Assembly: GCF_014284125.1 (NCBI RefSeq)
Contig: NZ_JACOFX010000001.1
Span: 372,001 to 436,000 of the forward strand
Length of the DNA stretch: 64,000 nt
Origin: Undibacterium umbellatum
Lineage (GTDB): Bacteria; Pseudomonadota; Gammaproteobacteria; Burkholderiales; Burkholderiaceae_D
Direction: 5' to 3'
Below, piece after piece: positions 55,525 through 64,000 of the stretch (position 1 is the first letter of the stretch; every line of letters begins with the position of its first letter). Both the position numbers and the translations under genes were made by a program. The notes under the pieces were generated by a model, which ran no database searches, was not told the DNA's origin, and was given only the letters and a program-made list of their open reading frames with translations.

Positions 55525-58500
55525 TGCGCCTGCTCCTGATCTTTTACTTGGTCCGGCTCTGAGGCTTGCGCTTCTTTGGGCTTCACTGGCACTGGTGCAA
55601 AATAACCGACCACCAGCAACAAAATGCCGACGCCGATGAAAGAGACGATACGGTACAAGCCGCCACGATCAGCCAGCTCTATCAGGAACAGCTTCAAGAC
55701 CACAACACCCAGCAAGGCTGCACCGGCAATCCAGATACCGCGTGACATGCGGCGATTACCAAACAACATGACCGCCACGCCACAAATTGCCCAGGTAATG
55801 GAAACAGCCGCCTGACTCAGGCGTGATGCAAACAAGGCATCGGCATCCCACGGTACACCAGCGAAATGGTGGCAGCTACGCAAGACCATGCCCGTCAACA
55901 AAGCCAGGGCAGTAGCGGCAGCCATTGCTGTCGCAGCATATTTCGTATCTGTCTTGAGCGCTGCCGCAGGTAAAGCGCGCCACCAGTGCAATAAGGACGC
56001 CAGCACCAGCCATTGCCCCAATTCCAGCGGGTTCAGCAAAGGCAGATAAGGCAAGGGACTGGCATCACCGGCACTGAAGGCATTGGTCATCCAGCACCAG
56101 GCCAGCAAATACAGGGCAACGGGCGCGCAGGCCTGTTCTATATACGCTTTACGATAAGAATTAAGCGGCCATCTGGCTGCCAGCGGTTTCGCACCAATGA
56201 ACCAGAAGACCAGGGCAGGAACCAGCACCCAACCCAGCAATGGCCAACTTGACCAGGTGTCAGCCAGTGGCGCAAGGCGTGCCTGCCCTTCGCGGGCAGC
56301 TAATAACAGGAAGAACCAGAAACCGACTATATGCGTCAGGCTCAAGAGTCGCGGCCATGCTGTCATCCAGCTTTGCTGCTTTTTCAGTATTTGCAAATGC
56401 CAGGCCAGTGCCAACGGCCAAGCCAGCCAACCCAGGTTTGCCGATGGCAAGTAAAGACTATCCGTACTCACCGCACCTATCAGGCCAGCAAAAATCAATA
56501 GTGGCAAAGTGACGATGGTGGCAAAACCCATTTGTGGCCACTTGCGCCATGCAGCCAGTGCCGCCATCAGGACTGAGCTGCCCAGACCTATCACAATGGC
56601 GACAGTTGAAGAATAATTGCGGTCATCTGTACGTACCAGAGTTTCCAGGCTTTCTGGGAACCAGGCAGTTAACCACCATGCCAGACCCCACACAATAGGC
56701 AAGCCCAAAGCCAGCTTACTGTTACACCAAGGGTTAAGCCAGACAGATGGACGTTTTTGTACGGGCGTGTCTGAATTGGTAGTATTCGCCGCATTGCCAA
56801 ATCCACCCAATTCCAGTAACACCGCTCGCATTCTGGCAGCCTCGGCGCGGATAGCATCAGCGCTGAACCAGGCGGACATAGCCAAAGACAAAGGTACAAG
56901 AAAGCCCAGATGTCCAAAGGCAGTACCCTGATACTTGCCAGGCTCCAGCAAACACAAACCGGCAGAAATGATTTGCAAGACTGCAGCAAAACCCGCCAAG
57001 GCGCCATGCGACATGCGCAATCCCACCCACAGCAAGAGACAGGAAGTTAATGGCCAGATCAATGATGCCTGTGTCAGGTTAATAGCAAACAACATGGCCA
57101 GATGCAGCAAACCACTACCACTGATGATGGCCAATTGGTTCCAGATTGACCAGTCAGGTGGCAAGGACTGCGCTTGTGCCGCCCGTTTGGTCGCCACCAT
57201 GGAGTGACCCGCACTAAACAGGATGCTGCCAGCGATGATAATGGCTGCCAGGCCACCTTTCCAGCCATCTTCCAGCGCAGCATTACCACTGGCGGCGACA
57301 TGCAGAGTCATCATGAATGACAGCAGCCCAGCTGCCTGCAAAGTGGCAGAGATATGTTCAAACGCCTTCAACGCATATCGACGGGCAATTGACGATACCA
57401 GCAAGGCCATGACGGCCAACGCCGCAGCCGCAAATTGCGGTGTCAAGAGTATCCAGGGCAACAACGCCAGCGACGCAACGCCAAGCCAGGGTAAAGCGGC
57501 ATTTGGAGTGGTTTCCCAGCTAGAAATATTCTCTGGCTTTGCTTTTCTGTGCAAATTCCAGACGACAAAGCAGCTTATTGCCAGTAAGACTGGCCCCAGC
57601 AAACCGCCCTGCAACAGCGGGCCGCTAGCCTCGGGATTGACGTAAATACCGTGCAAGAGCTTGTAAGCCGCACCGACCATGACCACGTAAGCAAAGCCAC
57701 GCGCATAGGGGCGTTGCTGACGTATGCCCAGCCAGTACATGCCTGCGCCCTCGATTGCCCAGGCCGCACCTGTCCATGTACCCTCCAGCCCCAGCGGGAT
57801 CGCCAGCGTGGCAAAGATGGCGGCAACTATGACATAGGCCTCAGCCAGCAAAGCCAAGCCTTGCCGTGCTTTAGAAAACACAAATCTGGCCAATAGCAAA
57901 TAAAAGAAGCCGACCGCCAGAGCAGAAAAGGCGGCGCCAAACTCGGTATGCTTGACCATCATGTATTGCATGCCAAAAGCGGTAATGGGATTGCCAAATA
58001 CCAGGGCACTATCGACCCGCCCTACCCGCTTCAGGGTAGCCAGCGGTCCTTCTTCAACTTCTGCTTCTTTCAGTGTCCGGCGGGCAAACAGCAAGCCTAT
58101 CAAGGCAAACAAGACAAAGAAGAAAATCAGGAATGGCTGAACAATGCCGTACTGACTATCGGTATAGCTTCGCTCTGCCCAACCCAATGCCAGGGCGAAG
58201 GTGCCAACAAAACCGATCAGGTTCAGCACACGCCAGGCATTGAACCAGGCAACCACGAAGATACCGATATCCAGCACCGCCAAATAAGTGAACAAACCCA
58301 GCGGACGGTTTTCACCGGTGGAAATCAAAACAGGTGTAGCAAAACCTTCGATAGCCGCAACAATGGCCAGCACTGGAGCATTTTGCAGCACCGCCAATAT
58401 GGCACTCAGCACCGACACCATGAACATGAAACCAAAACCGACTTCAGGAGAAATCAAGGTATGTAATTTCATCGCTGATAACGTGGTCAGATAAAACACA

Positions 58501-59384
58501 CCTATCGCCATACCCTGCAAGATCAAGGCATAGTCTCTGCGCTTGTTGCGTAAGAACCAGCCCAGCGCCAGCAATGCCACGCCAGACAGAGCCACTCCGG
58601 CATAACGTAATTCCACAGGTACAGTAACCCGTTCAGCGGTATAGCGCAGCAAGAAAGCGAGGCCCAGGAATAAGATCAATACTCCGACCTTGACAAGGGC
58701 ATTACCACCAAAAATAAGTTTCGCCAAAGGCGCTGGCAAACTTTCTTGCAAAGACTTGGGTGGCGGCGGAGGTGGACGCTTTACTACTTCAGGTTTCGTG
58801 GCAACGGTATTAACTGGCACTTCAACCTTGGTAGCAACAACAGGCGGACTAGCCTCGGATATGACTGGAGGATTTTGTGCAGAGACAGTATCGTCAAGAG
58901 ATGTCAGTTGCAAATCCAGAGGATCCAGATCCACCTGCTCTTTGGCAACAGGCAGAACCAAATCTGGCTGTGCGCTGAGTTCTATAGCCGGTGGCGCAGG
59001 CAGGCTCAAACTTGCATCATTGATTTTTGTTGCAGCCAAGGATTGCTGAGTTTTCTCTTCAACAAATGGCTCATGAGATCGCTCACTAGCAACTTCTGCA
59101 TTTTTGCTGACGACACCACCAGCTTTAAGCTCTGCCATTTCGCGCTCTAGCGTTTGCAATCGGTGTTCGAGCTTAAAGATTTTTTGGCGCATTTCCGCCA
59201 ATCCATCAGTCCCGGTATGTTGATTTGAGGGAGGTGGTGATTGATGGACAGTAGCATCGACTTTGCGCGAACGCCCAATCAGATGGGCAACAAAGCCGCC
59301 GATTACTGCAAAAAAGAACATGGCCGCACCTGAACCGGTCGCCACCCCCAACACAAAGCCTATGATTGCGCCAACAAACCACAT
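55521..59384 (-). CDS. DUF2339 multispanning membrane protein
   Basis: A 1287-residue inner-membrane protein. One membrane helix is at the N-terminus (MWFVGAIIGFVLGVATGSG). It is followed by a coiled-coil segment (about 65-90) and a long Pro, Ser, Thr and Val-rich soluble stretch (about 100-215) that includes PPPPPPK. About 30 hydrophobic segments fill the rest, so the main domain resembles a very large polytopic membrane protein. The function of DUF2339 is not known. It ends overlapping the DUF3999 gene and has no nearby glycosyltransferase or polymerase gene that would define a role. Confidence 0.9.
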   Translation of the reverse strand: MWFVGAIIGFVLGVATGSGAAMFFFAVIGGFVAHLIGRSRKVDATVHQSPPPSNQHTGTDGLAEMRQKIFKLEHRLQTLEREMAELKAGGVVSKNAEVASERSHEPFVEEKTQQSLAATKINDASLSLPAPPAIELSAQPDLVLPVAKEQVDLDPLDLQLTSLDDTVSAQNPPVISEASPPVVATKVEVPVNTVATKPEVVKRPPPPPPKSLQESLPAPLAKLIFGGNALVKVGVLILFLGLAFLLRYTAERVTVPVELRYAGVALSGVALLALGWFLRNKRRDYALILQGMAIGVFYLTTLSAMKLHTLISPEVGFGFMFMVSVLSAILAVLQNAPVLAIVAAIEGFATPVLISTGENRPLGLFTYLAVLDIGIFVVAWFNAWRVLNLIGFVGTFALALGWAERSYTDSQYGIVQPFLIFFFVLFALIGLLFARRTLKEAEVEEGPLATLKRVGRVDSALVFGNPITAFGMQYMMVKHTEFGAAFSALAVGFFYLLLARFVFSKARQGLALLAEAYVIVAAIFATLAIPLGLEGTWTGAAWAIEGAGMYWLGIRQQRPYARGFAYVVMVGAAYKLLHGIYVNPEASGPLLQGGLLGPVLLAISCFVVWNLHRKAKPENISSWETTPNAALPWLGVASLALLPWILLTPQFAAAALAVMALLVSSIARRYALKAFEHISATLQAAGLLSFMMTLHVAASGNAALEDGWKGGLAAIIIAGSILFSAGHSMVATKRAAQAQSLPPDWSIWNQLAIISGSGLLHLAMLFAINLTQASLIWPLTSCLLLWVGLRMSHGALAGFAAVLQIISAGLCLLEPGKYQGTAFGHLGFLVPLSLAMSAWFSADAIRAEAARMRAVLLELGGFGNAANTTNSDTPVQKRPSVWLNPWCNSKLALGLPIVWGLAWWLTAWFPESLETLVRTDDRNYSSTVAIVIGLGSSVLMAALAAWRKWPQMGFATIVTLPLLIFAGLIGAVSTDSLYLPSANLGWLAWPLALAWHLQILKKQQSWMTAWPRLLSLTHIVGFWFFLLLAAREGQARLAPLADTWSSWPLLGWVLVPALVFWFIGAKPLAARWPLNSYRKAYIEQACAPVALYLLAWCWMTNAFSAGDASPLPYLPLLNPLELGQWLVLASLLHWWRALPAAALKTDTKYAATAMAAATALALLTGMVLRSCHHFAGVPWDADALFASRLSQAAVSITWAICGVAVMLFGNRRMSRGIWIAGAALLGVVVLKLFLIELADRGGLYRIVSFIGVGILLLVVGYFAPVPVKPKEAQASEPDQVKDQEQAQ

Positions 59385-59603
59385 AGATTATTTCCTTGAA
59401 TACACAATGCCAATGAGGCTAACGACAGACTGTAAGGAAATTTCTAAAGACTTGCAATACTTATATCGCTGTCTGCATTGGGGAATCGTTACTAAAATAC
59501 ATGTGCCGTATTTTCAGTTCATCCGAATACAGAACAAATACATCCAGGCATTTGGAAATGAACTGGCATATGGGCTTACAGTCAGTTACAAACATTGTAT
59601 AGC

Positions 59604-60008
59604 TTACGGCTTGATCTGTTTTTGCGCCAATTCCTTATCCAACTGATCGATACGTAATTTGCGCTGCAGTGCCTTGGCTTCCAGAGCAATTCGTTGCAGG
59701 GACACGATGTACAGGCGACGCTGCAGTTTGACATCACTAAGGCAATCGTTGACAAAAAAAGTCTGATGACAAGCTCGTTCTGACTGCTCATACCAGCTTT
59801 GCAAGCGCAGTTGCGCTGCATTACTTTCTTTCAATGCGATCTCTGCTTGTTCTGAGGTGGTGATGCTACCTGCTGCATATTTTTGATCCAGGCTGACAGT
59901 CAAATTGGCAATTAACGTCAACTCATTACTACCTGGCATGGCCAGCACATGTGCAGCAAGCATCATTTGCACGAGCAATGCGAGAGTGACAGACAATAGA
60001 CGATTCAT
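59604..60008 (-). CDS. Small exported hypothetical protein
   Basis: A 134-residue protein with a signal peptide (cleavage likely after VLA, residue 23). The mature part is mostly helical by pattern, with two cysteines spaced in RACHQTFFVNDCL that could form a disulfide, and ends in a basic LEAKALQRKLRIDQLDKELA-type helix. Its ATG overlaps the zapE TAA by one base (TAATG), so it is probably translated with zapE. I have no function to propose. About 220 bases follow before the DUF2339 gene, with no clear terminator. Confidence 0.75.
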   Translation of the reverse strand: MNRLLSVTLALLVQMMLAAHVLAMPGSNELTLIANLTVSLDQKYAAGSITTSEQAEIALKESNAAQLRLQSWYEQSERACHQTFFVNDCLSDVKLQRRLYIVSLQRIALEAKALQRKLRIDQLDKELAQKQIKP

Positions 60009-61105
60009 TAAACAATACTCTCCGCAAGTTGGCGTTGATCAGCATCCATGTATTCTTTTGATTGCATTTCTATAATGCGGGACACTGTTCTGTGGAATTC
60101 ATTAGACAAGGTACCGTTGGTATAAAGTTCCTCAGGCGGCACTTCTGCGGACATAATTAATTTGACCTTGTTGTCATAAAACACGTCTATCAACCAGGTG
60201 AACCGCCTGGCCTCGGACGACATGGCTGCTGACATGCGCGGAATTGAAGACAATATCACTGTATGAAAGCGACTTGCGATTTCAAGATAATCATTCTGTG
60301 AACGCGGACCACCACAAAGCGTGGCAAAATCAAACCAGATAACGCTGCCGGCACGACGCAGTGACTTCAGATTACGGCCTTCAACATCAACATGCGGATC
60401 TTCATCGCTGGTTTCTGCAACACGTGCAAAACTGTCACGCAATGCCTTGTCAGTAGCGGCATTGAGTGGCGTCATGTAAGCCTGTACTTGCTCCAGTGCG
60501 CGCTTGCGATAATCATTACCAGAATCCACGTTCAGGATATCAAGCTTTTCTTTCAGCAAGGCGATGGTCGGCAACATGCGGTCACGGTGCAAGCCATCAG
60601 GATACAAGGTATCAGGCTGGTAATTGGATGTCATTACGAAGGACACCCCATTTTCAAACAGGGCATTGAGCAGGTTGTACAGCAGCATCGCATCTGCCAC
60701 GTCTGAGACATGGAATTCGTCAAAACAAATCAGACGGTATTTTTTTGCGATTCTGCGGGCGACTTCATCCAGTGGATCTGCCACTCCTTTGAGCTCATCT
60801 AACTGCCTGTGCACGGCACGCATGAATTCGTGGAAATGCAGACGGGCTTTCCTGACGACGGGCACAACGGAAAAAAAACTGTCCATCAAAAATGACTTGC
60901 CGCGCCCTACTCCACCCCACATGTAAACGCCACGTGGCACTTCAGGGCGGGTAATCAAGCGCGTCAATCTATTTGCGCGCTTACCCTTATACTCCACCCA
61001 TTCTTCATAGGCCGTCTGCAAACGGTCAACCGCACGCTTTTGTGCTTCGTCGGCCTGAAAACCGCGTTGACTCAAGGCATCCTGATAATACTCTATGACA
61101 TTCAT
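60008..61105 (-). CDS. zapE: Cell division ATPase ZapE (AFG1 family)
   Basis: A 365-residue ATPase that associates with FtsZ under stress in E. coli. The AFG1-type Walker A is GGVGRGKS at 64-71, and Walker B is LICFDEFHVSDVADA. The block VMTSNYQPDTLYPDGLHRD is diagnostic of the family. Its position just downstream of the 2-oxoglutarate dehydrogenase genes is common in Betaproteobacteria. A possible terminator separates it from lpdA, so it may have its own promoter in the 145-base gap. Confidence 0.93.
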   Translation of the reverse strand: MNVIEYYQDALSQRGFQADEAQKRAVDRLQTAYEEWVEYKGKRANRLTRLITRPEVPRGVYMWGGVGRGKSFLMDSFFSVVPVVRKARLHFHEFMRAVHRQLDELKGVADPLDEVARRIAKKYRLICFDEFHVSDVADAMLLYNLLNALFENGVSFVMTSNYQPDTLYPDGLHRDRMLPTIALLKEKLDILNVDSGNDYRKRALEQVQAYMTPLNAATDKALRDSFARVAETSDEDPHVDVEGRNLKSLRRAGSVIWFDFATLCGGPRSQNDYLEIASRFHTVILSSIPRMSAAMSSEARRFTWLIDVFYDNKVKLIMSAEVPPEELYTNGTLSNEFHRTVSRIIEMQSKEYMDADQRQLAESIV

Positions 61106-61129
61106 GGGCGAGGGATACTATCTTTGCTG

Positions 61130-61200
61130 ACTTGCCTGTACGAGGCAAGTGGGTAAAAAGCGACGCACTCCACCCCAATTAAACTGAGGACAGAGTGCGT
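61130..61200 (-). terminator. Hairpins after lpdA
   Basis: On the minus strand ACGCACTC (61200-61193) pairs with GAGTGCGT (61170-61163) across a 22-base loop and is followed by CGCTTTTTACC, a likely terminator for lpdA. Further on, AGGCAAGT and ACTTGCCT (61143-61150 and 61130-61137) form an 8-bp hairpin with a 5-base loop and no T-run. That second hairpin may be part of the zapE leader. Confidence 0.55.
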
Positions 61201-61250
61201 TGCCAGTAGAGGCGCGATATTGCGCCCCAAGTTCAAACATACAAGCTGAA

Positions 61251-62678
61251 TTAGAAATTCAGTGAACGCTTGTCAACTGCCAATGCTGCTTCTTTGGTTG
61301 CTTCAGACAGGGATGGATGTGCATGGCAAATTCGGGCGATGTCTTCTGCCGACGCCTTGAATTCCATCGCAACCACTGCTTCGGAAATCAATTCAGACGC
61401 CATAGGACCAACAATGTGCACGCCCAGGATTTCATCTGTCGTTGCATCAGCCAGGAACTTGACCATGCCTGAGGTATCACCCAAAGCACGAGCACGGCCA
61501 TTCGCCATGAATGGGAAAGTACCGGCTTTATATGCCACACCATCTGCCTTCAATTGCTGTTCAGTGCGACCTACCCATGCAATTTCTGGTGATGTGTAGA
61601 TGACCCAAGGGATGGTATTGAAGTTAACATGACCATGCTGACCAGCGATACGCTCAGCCACGGCTACGCCCTCTTCTTCTGCCTTGTGTGCCAGCATAGG
61701 GCCACGTACCACGTCACCCACTGCCCAAACATTTGCCAGGTTTGTTTTGCAATCACCATCAACAGCGATGAAGCCACGTTCATCGAGTTGCAGGCCCACT
61801 GCTTCTGCATTCAAACCATTGGTGTTAGGTGTACGACCGATGGAAATGATGAGCTTGTCGAAAACAGCTTTATGTTCAGCACCTTTATCGTCAGTGTAGT
61901 TGACAGTCACATCTTTGCCACCATTGACAATTTCACCGATCTTGACACCCAGATTGATGGATAGACCTTGTTTGACGAACAGCTTGTGCGCTTCTTTAGC
62001 GATTTGCTCATCCACAGCACCGAGGAAAGTTGGCAATGCTTCCAACACTGTCACTTCAGCACCCAGACGACGCCAGACGCTACCCATTTCCAGACCGATG
62101 ACGCCAGCGCCAATCACACCGAGTTTTTTCGGTACTTCTGCGATCTTCAATGCACCATCGTTCGACAGGATAGTCGTTTCATCAAATGCAGCACCAGGCA
62201 ATGCACGTGCATTCGAGCCCGTTGCCACGATGATGTGTTTGCCAGTGATGGTTTCTTCCATCTTGCCAGCAACCTTGATTTCATAAGCACCTGCATCGCC
62301 TTTAACAAACGAACCATGGCCGTGGAAGAAAGTCACTTTATTCTTTTTAAACAGGAACAGGATACCGTCATTGTTTTGCTTGACGATAGTGTTCTTGCGA
62401 CCCAGCATTTTGGCAACGTCCAGGCCAAGGCCTTGTACATTGATACCGTGGTCAGCGAAAGCATGGCCAGCATGCTCATAGTGCTCGGAAGACTGCAACA
62501 GTGCCTTGGATGGGATGCAACCTACGTTAGTGCAAGTTCCGCCTGGAGCCGGGCCACCTTTTTCATTGGTCCATGCGTCGATACAGGCAGTAGAAAACCC
62601 CAGTTGGGCAGCACGGATTGCTGCAATATAGCCACCGGGACCACCACCAATAACGACAACGTCAAATTGTTTGCTCAT
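61251..62678 (-). CDS. lpdA: Dihydrolipoyl dehydrogenase (E3)
   Basis: Re-oxidises dihydrolipoamide in the 2-oxoglutarate dehydrogenase complex, using NAD+. The 475-residue flavoprotein has the FAD motif GGGPGG at 11-16, the redox disulfide Cys49-Cys54 in [13 protein letters not shown], the NAD-binding [10 protein letters not shown], and the C-terminal HAHPSLSEA with the catalytic histidine. It follows the SHOCT/PspC gene by 87 bases and odhB beyond that, so it is the E3 of the same operon. Confidence 0.96.
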   Translation of the reverse strand: MSKQFDVVVIGGGPGGYIAAIRAAQLGFSTACIDAWTNEKGGPAPGGTCTNVGCIPSKALLQSSEHYEHAGHAFADHGINVQGLGLDVAKMLGRKNTIVKQNNDGILFLFKKNKVTFFHGHGSFVKGDAGAYEIKVAGKMEETITGKHIIVATGSNARALPGAAFDETTILSNDGALKIAEVPKKLGVIGAGVIGLEMGSVWRRLGAEVTVLEALPTFLGAVDEQIAKEAHKLFVKQGLSINLGVKIGEIVNGGKDVTVNYTDDKGAEHKAVFDKLIISIGRTPNTNGLNAEAVGLQLDERGFIAVDGDCKTNLANVWAVGDVVRGPMLAHKAEEEGVAVAERIAGQHGHVNFNTIPWVIYTSPEIAWVGRTEQQLKADGVAYKAGTFPFMANGRARALGDTSGMVKFLADATTDEILGVHIVGPMASELISEAVVAMEFKASAEDIARICHAHPSLSEATKEAALAVDKRSLNF

Positions 62679-62765
62679 GAAAATATCCTGATTTTGTGTA
62701 TATGAATTTAGCGCTGAATCCAGCCATGACTTTAGCCGTGAAGTTCACTCTTCGCTTTGTGCTTT

Positions 62766-63098
62766 TCAGCTGTCTTCGGGGATGAATATCCAGGCCAGCA
62801 GATAAGCCACTACGCCGGCACCAAAGTAAAGACTGAAGAAGACAAACATCAAACGCCAGATCCAGGAATCCAGTCCGGTAAATTGTCCCAAACCACCACA
62901 GATACCACCCAGCCATTGGTCTTTTTTAGACCTGCGGAACTGGTTCAGATGGTTAAATCCCTGGCCTTGTTGATTGCCAGACGCAGAAGTGTCGCCGGTT
63001 GCCAGCAATCTGGCCTTGGCCTGTGCAAATTCTGCATCAGACAGGGCTCCTGCCTGATGCAGTTCATGCAGACGTTTGATTTCGTCAGCGATATTCAC
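62766..63098 (-). CDS. SHOCT and PspC domain membrane protein
   Basis: A 110-residue inner-membrane protein starting at GTG (63098). Residues 1-32 are a SHOCT-like helical motif (IKRLHELHQAGALSDAEFAQAKARL, read as LHELHQAGAL and SDAEFAQAKARLL). A Ser/Gly/Gln-rich linker follows, then a PspC domain (about 55-110: GGICGGLGQFTG, then a hydrophobic helix ending YLLAWIFIPED). PspC proteins sense membrane stress in E. coli, but no other psp gene is present. It lies between odhB and lpdA. Confidence 0.85.
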   Translation of the reverse strand: MNIADEIKRLHELHQAGALSDAEFAQAKARLLATGDTSASGNQQGQGFNHLNQFRRSKKDQWLGGICGGLGQFTGLDSWIWRLMFVFFSLYFGAGVVAYLLAWIFIPEDS

Positions 63099-63131
63099 GA
63101 AATGATTCTCGCTTTGTAGGTTGAACCAGAA

Positions 63132-64000
63132 TTACAGATCAAGCAACAGGCGTGCTGGATCTTCCAGCGCGTCTTTCATTGCCACCAGACCCAGAACTGC
63201 TTCACGTCCATCAATAATACGATGGTCATATGACATAGCCAGGTAATTCATAGGACGGATCACGATCTGACCATTTTCAACCACAGCACGGTCCTTGGTC
63301 GCATGCACGCCCAAAATTGCGGATTGTGGTGGGTTGATGATAGGTGTAGACAACATGGAACCGAAAGTACCACCATTCGAGATAGAGAAAGTACCACCAG
63401 ACAAATCGTCCAGTGTCAGTTTGCCGTCTTTTGCCTTGGCACCAAATTCGCCGATTTTCTTCTCGATTTCAGCAATTGTCATTTGATCCGCATTGCGCAG
63501 AATAGGTACTACCAGGCCGCGCGGAGAACCAACTGCGATACCGATATCAAAGTAACCGTGATAAACGATATCATTGCCGTCGACAGAAGCGTTGATGATA
63601 GGGTATTTTTTCAATGCAGCAACGGCAGCCTTGACGAAAAAGGACATGAAACCCAGTTTCACGCCATGTTCTTTTTCAAATTTGTCTTTGTACTTGTTAC
63701 GCAAGTCCATGACAGGGGCCATGTTGACTTCATTGAATGTCGTCAGAATTGCATTAGTGGATTGCGATTGCACCAGACGTTCAGCGATACGGGCACGCAA
63801 ACGGCTCATCGGTACGCGTTCTTCAGGACGGTCACCCAGGCTGGCGATAGTCGGAGCAGCCACTTGTTGCAGTGCTGGCTTGCCAGCTGCAGGAGCAGCC
63901 AGAGGAGCAACTACTGGTGCTGCAGCAGGTTTGGCGGCTACGGCTGCCAGTGCATCACCTTTGGTAACACGGCCATCTTTGCCGGAACCGTCAACTTGTG
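63132..64000 (-). CDS. odhB: 2-oxoglutarate dehydrogenase E2 (dihydrolipoyl succinyltransferase), partial
   Basis: Transfers the succinyl group from lipoamide to CoA. Only the C-terminal 289 codons are in the window; the start and the lipoyl domain lie to the right. Visible parts in order are the end of the peripheral-subunit-binding domain ([18 protein letters not shown]), an Ala/Pro linker ([17 protein letters not shown]), and the catalytic domain starting [17 protein letters not shown]. The catalytic site is [14 protein letters not shown], and the C-terminus is DPARLLLDL. Stops 33 bases before the SHOCT/PspC gene. Confidence 0.95.
   Translation of the reverse strand, partial: QVDGSGKDGRVTKGDALAAVAAKPAAAPVVAPLAAPAAGKPALQQVAAPTIASLGDRPEERVPMSRLRARIAERLVQSQSTNAILTTFNEVNMAPVMDLRNKYKDKFEKEHGVKLGFMSFFVKAAVAALKKYPIINASVDGNDIVYHGYFDIGIAVGSPRGLVVPILRNADQMTIAEIEKKIGEFGAKAKDGKLTLDDLSGGTFSISNGGTFGSMLSTPIINPPQSAILGVHATKDRAVVENGQIVIRPMNYLAMSYDHRIIDGREAVLGLVAMKDALEDPARLLLDL

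Overview
The window looks like a piece of chromosome from a betaproteobacterium of the family Oxalobacteraceae, most likely Undibacterium or a close relative. This rests on moderate GC content, the dcd-glsA, queE-queD-tadA, ratA-rnfH/smpB and odhB-lpdA-zapE neighbourhoods, an OmpR/EnvZ pair, and DUF4124, DUF3999 and DUF2339 proteins of betaproteobacterial type. No rRNA, tRNA, insertion sequence, prophage or CRISPR array was seen. The placement is inference from gene content; no database was searched.

Layout. 1-4.7 kb: the end of a DUF1501 protein, then glsA, dcd, a YgiQ-type radical SAM protein and a small CxxC protein. 4.9-11.1 kb: prfB with its programmed +1 frameshift, lysS behind a structured leader, an ABC exporter, a cupin and an FAD oxidoreductase. 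11.2-14.8 kb: a 65-residue orphan gene, a CBS-pair protein, and a metY-hydrolase-LysE operon. 14.8-19.5 kb: a minus-strand set made of a chemoreceptor, APS kinase (cysC), a DHH phosphoesterase and a sulfotransferase. The last three read as a make, use and recycle module for the sulfate donor PAPS. 20.4-31 kb: eleven tightly packed minus-strand genes (thiolase, acyl-CoA dehydrogenase, two SDRs, two thioesterases, hydrolases, a GST, a quinone-oxidoreductase-like reductase and a GNAT) that form a lipid or acyl-CoA catabolic operon. It diverges from an MHS-type transporter across a 409-bp region carrying three direct repeats.

33-41 kb: an LD-carboxypeptidase, the queuosine genes queE-queD followed by tadA, a lipoprotein, and a guaB-(GAF/degenerate GGDEF)-guaA unit. 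41-46 kb: a DUF4124 protein, ratA-rnfH, smpB, a small secreted protein and ompR-envZ. 46.3-52 kb is a single gene for a 1906-residue, almost wholly coiled-coil protein with one C-terminal membrane segment; it is the most unusual gene here. 52-60 kb: upp, a methionine-type aminotransferase, the DUF3999-DUF2339 membrane pair and a small secreted protein. 60-64 kb: zapE, then the end of the 2-oxoglutarate dehydrogenase operon (odhB, a SHOCT/PspC membrane protein, lpdA).

The best candidates for undescribed biology are the giant coiled-coil protein, the PAPS/sulfotransferase/DHH module downstream of a chemoreceptor, and the catalytically degenerate GGDEF protein lying between the two GMP-synthesis genes. 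Start codons were chosen from visible Shine-Dalgarno sequences, so several differ from the longest possible reading frame.
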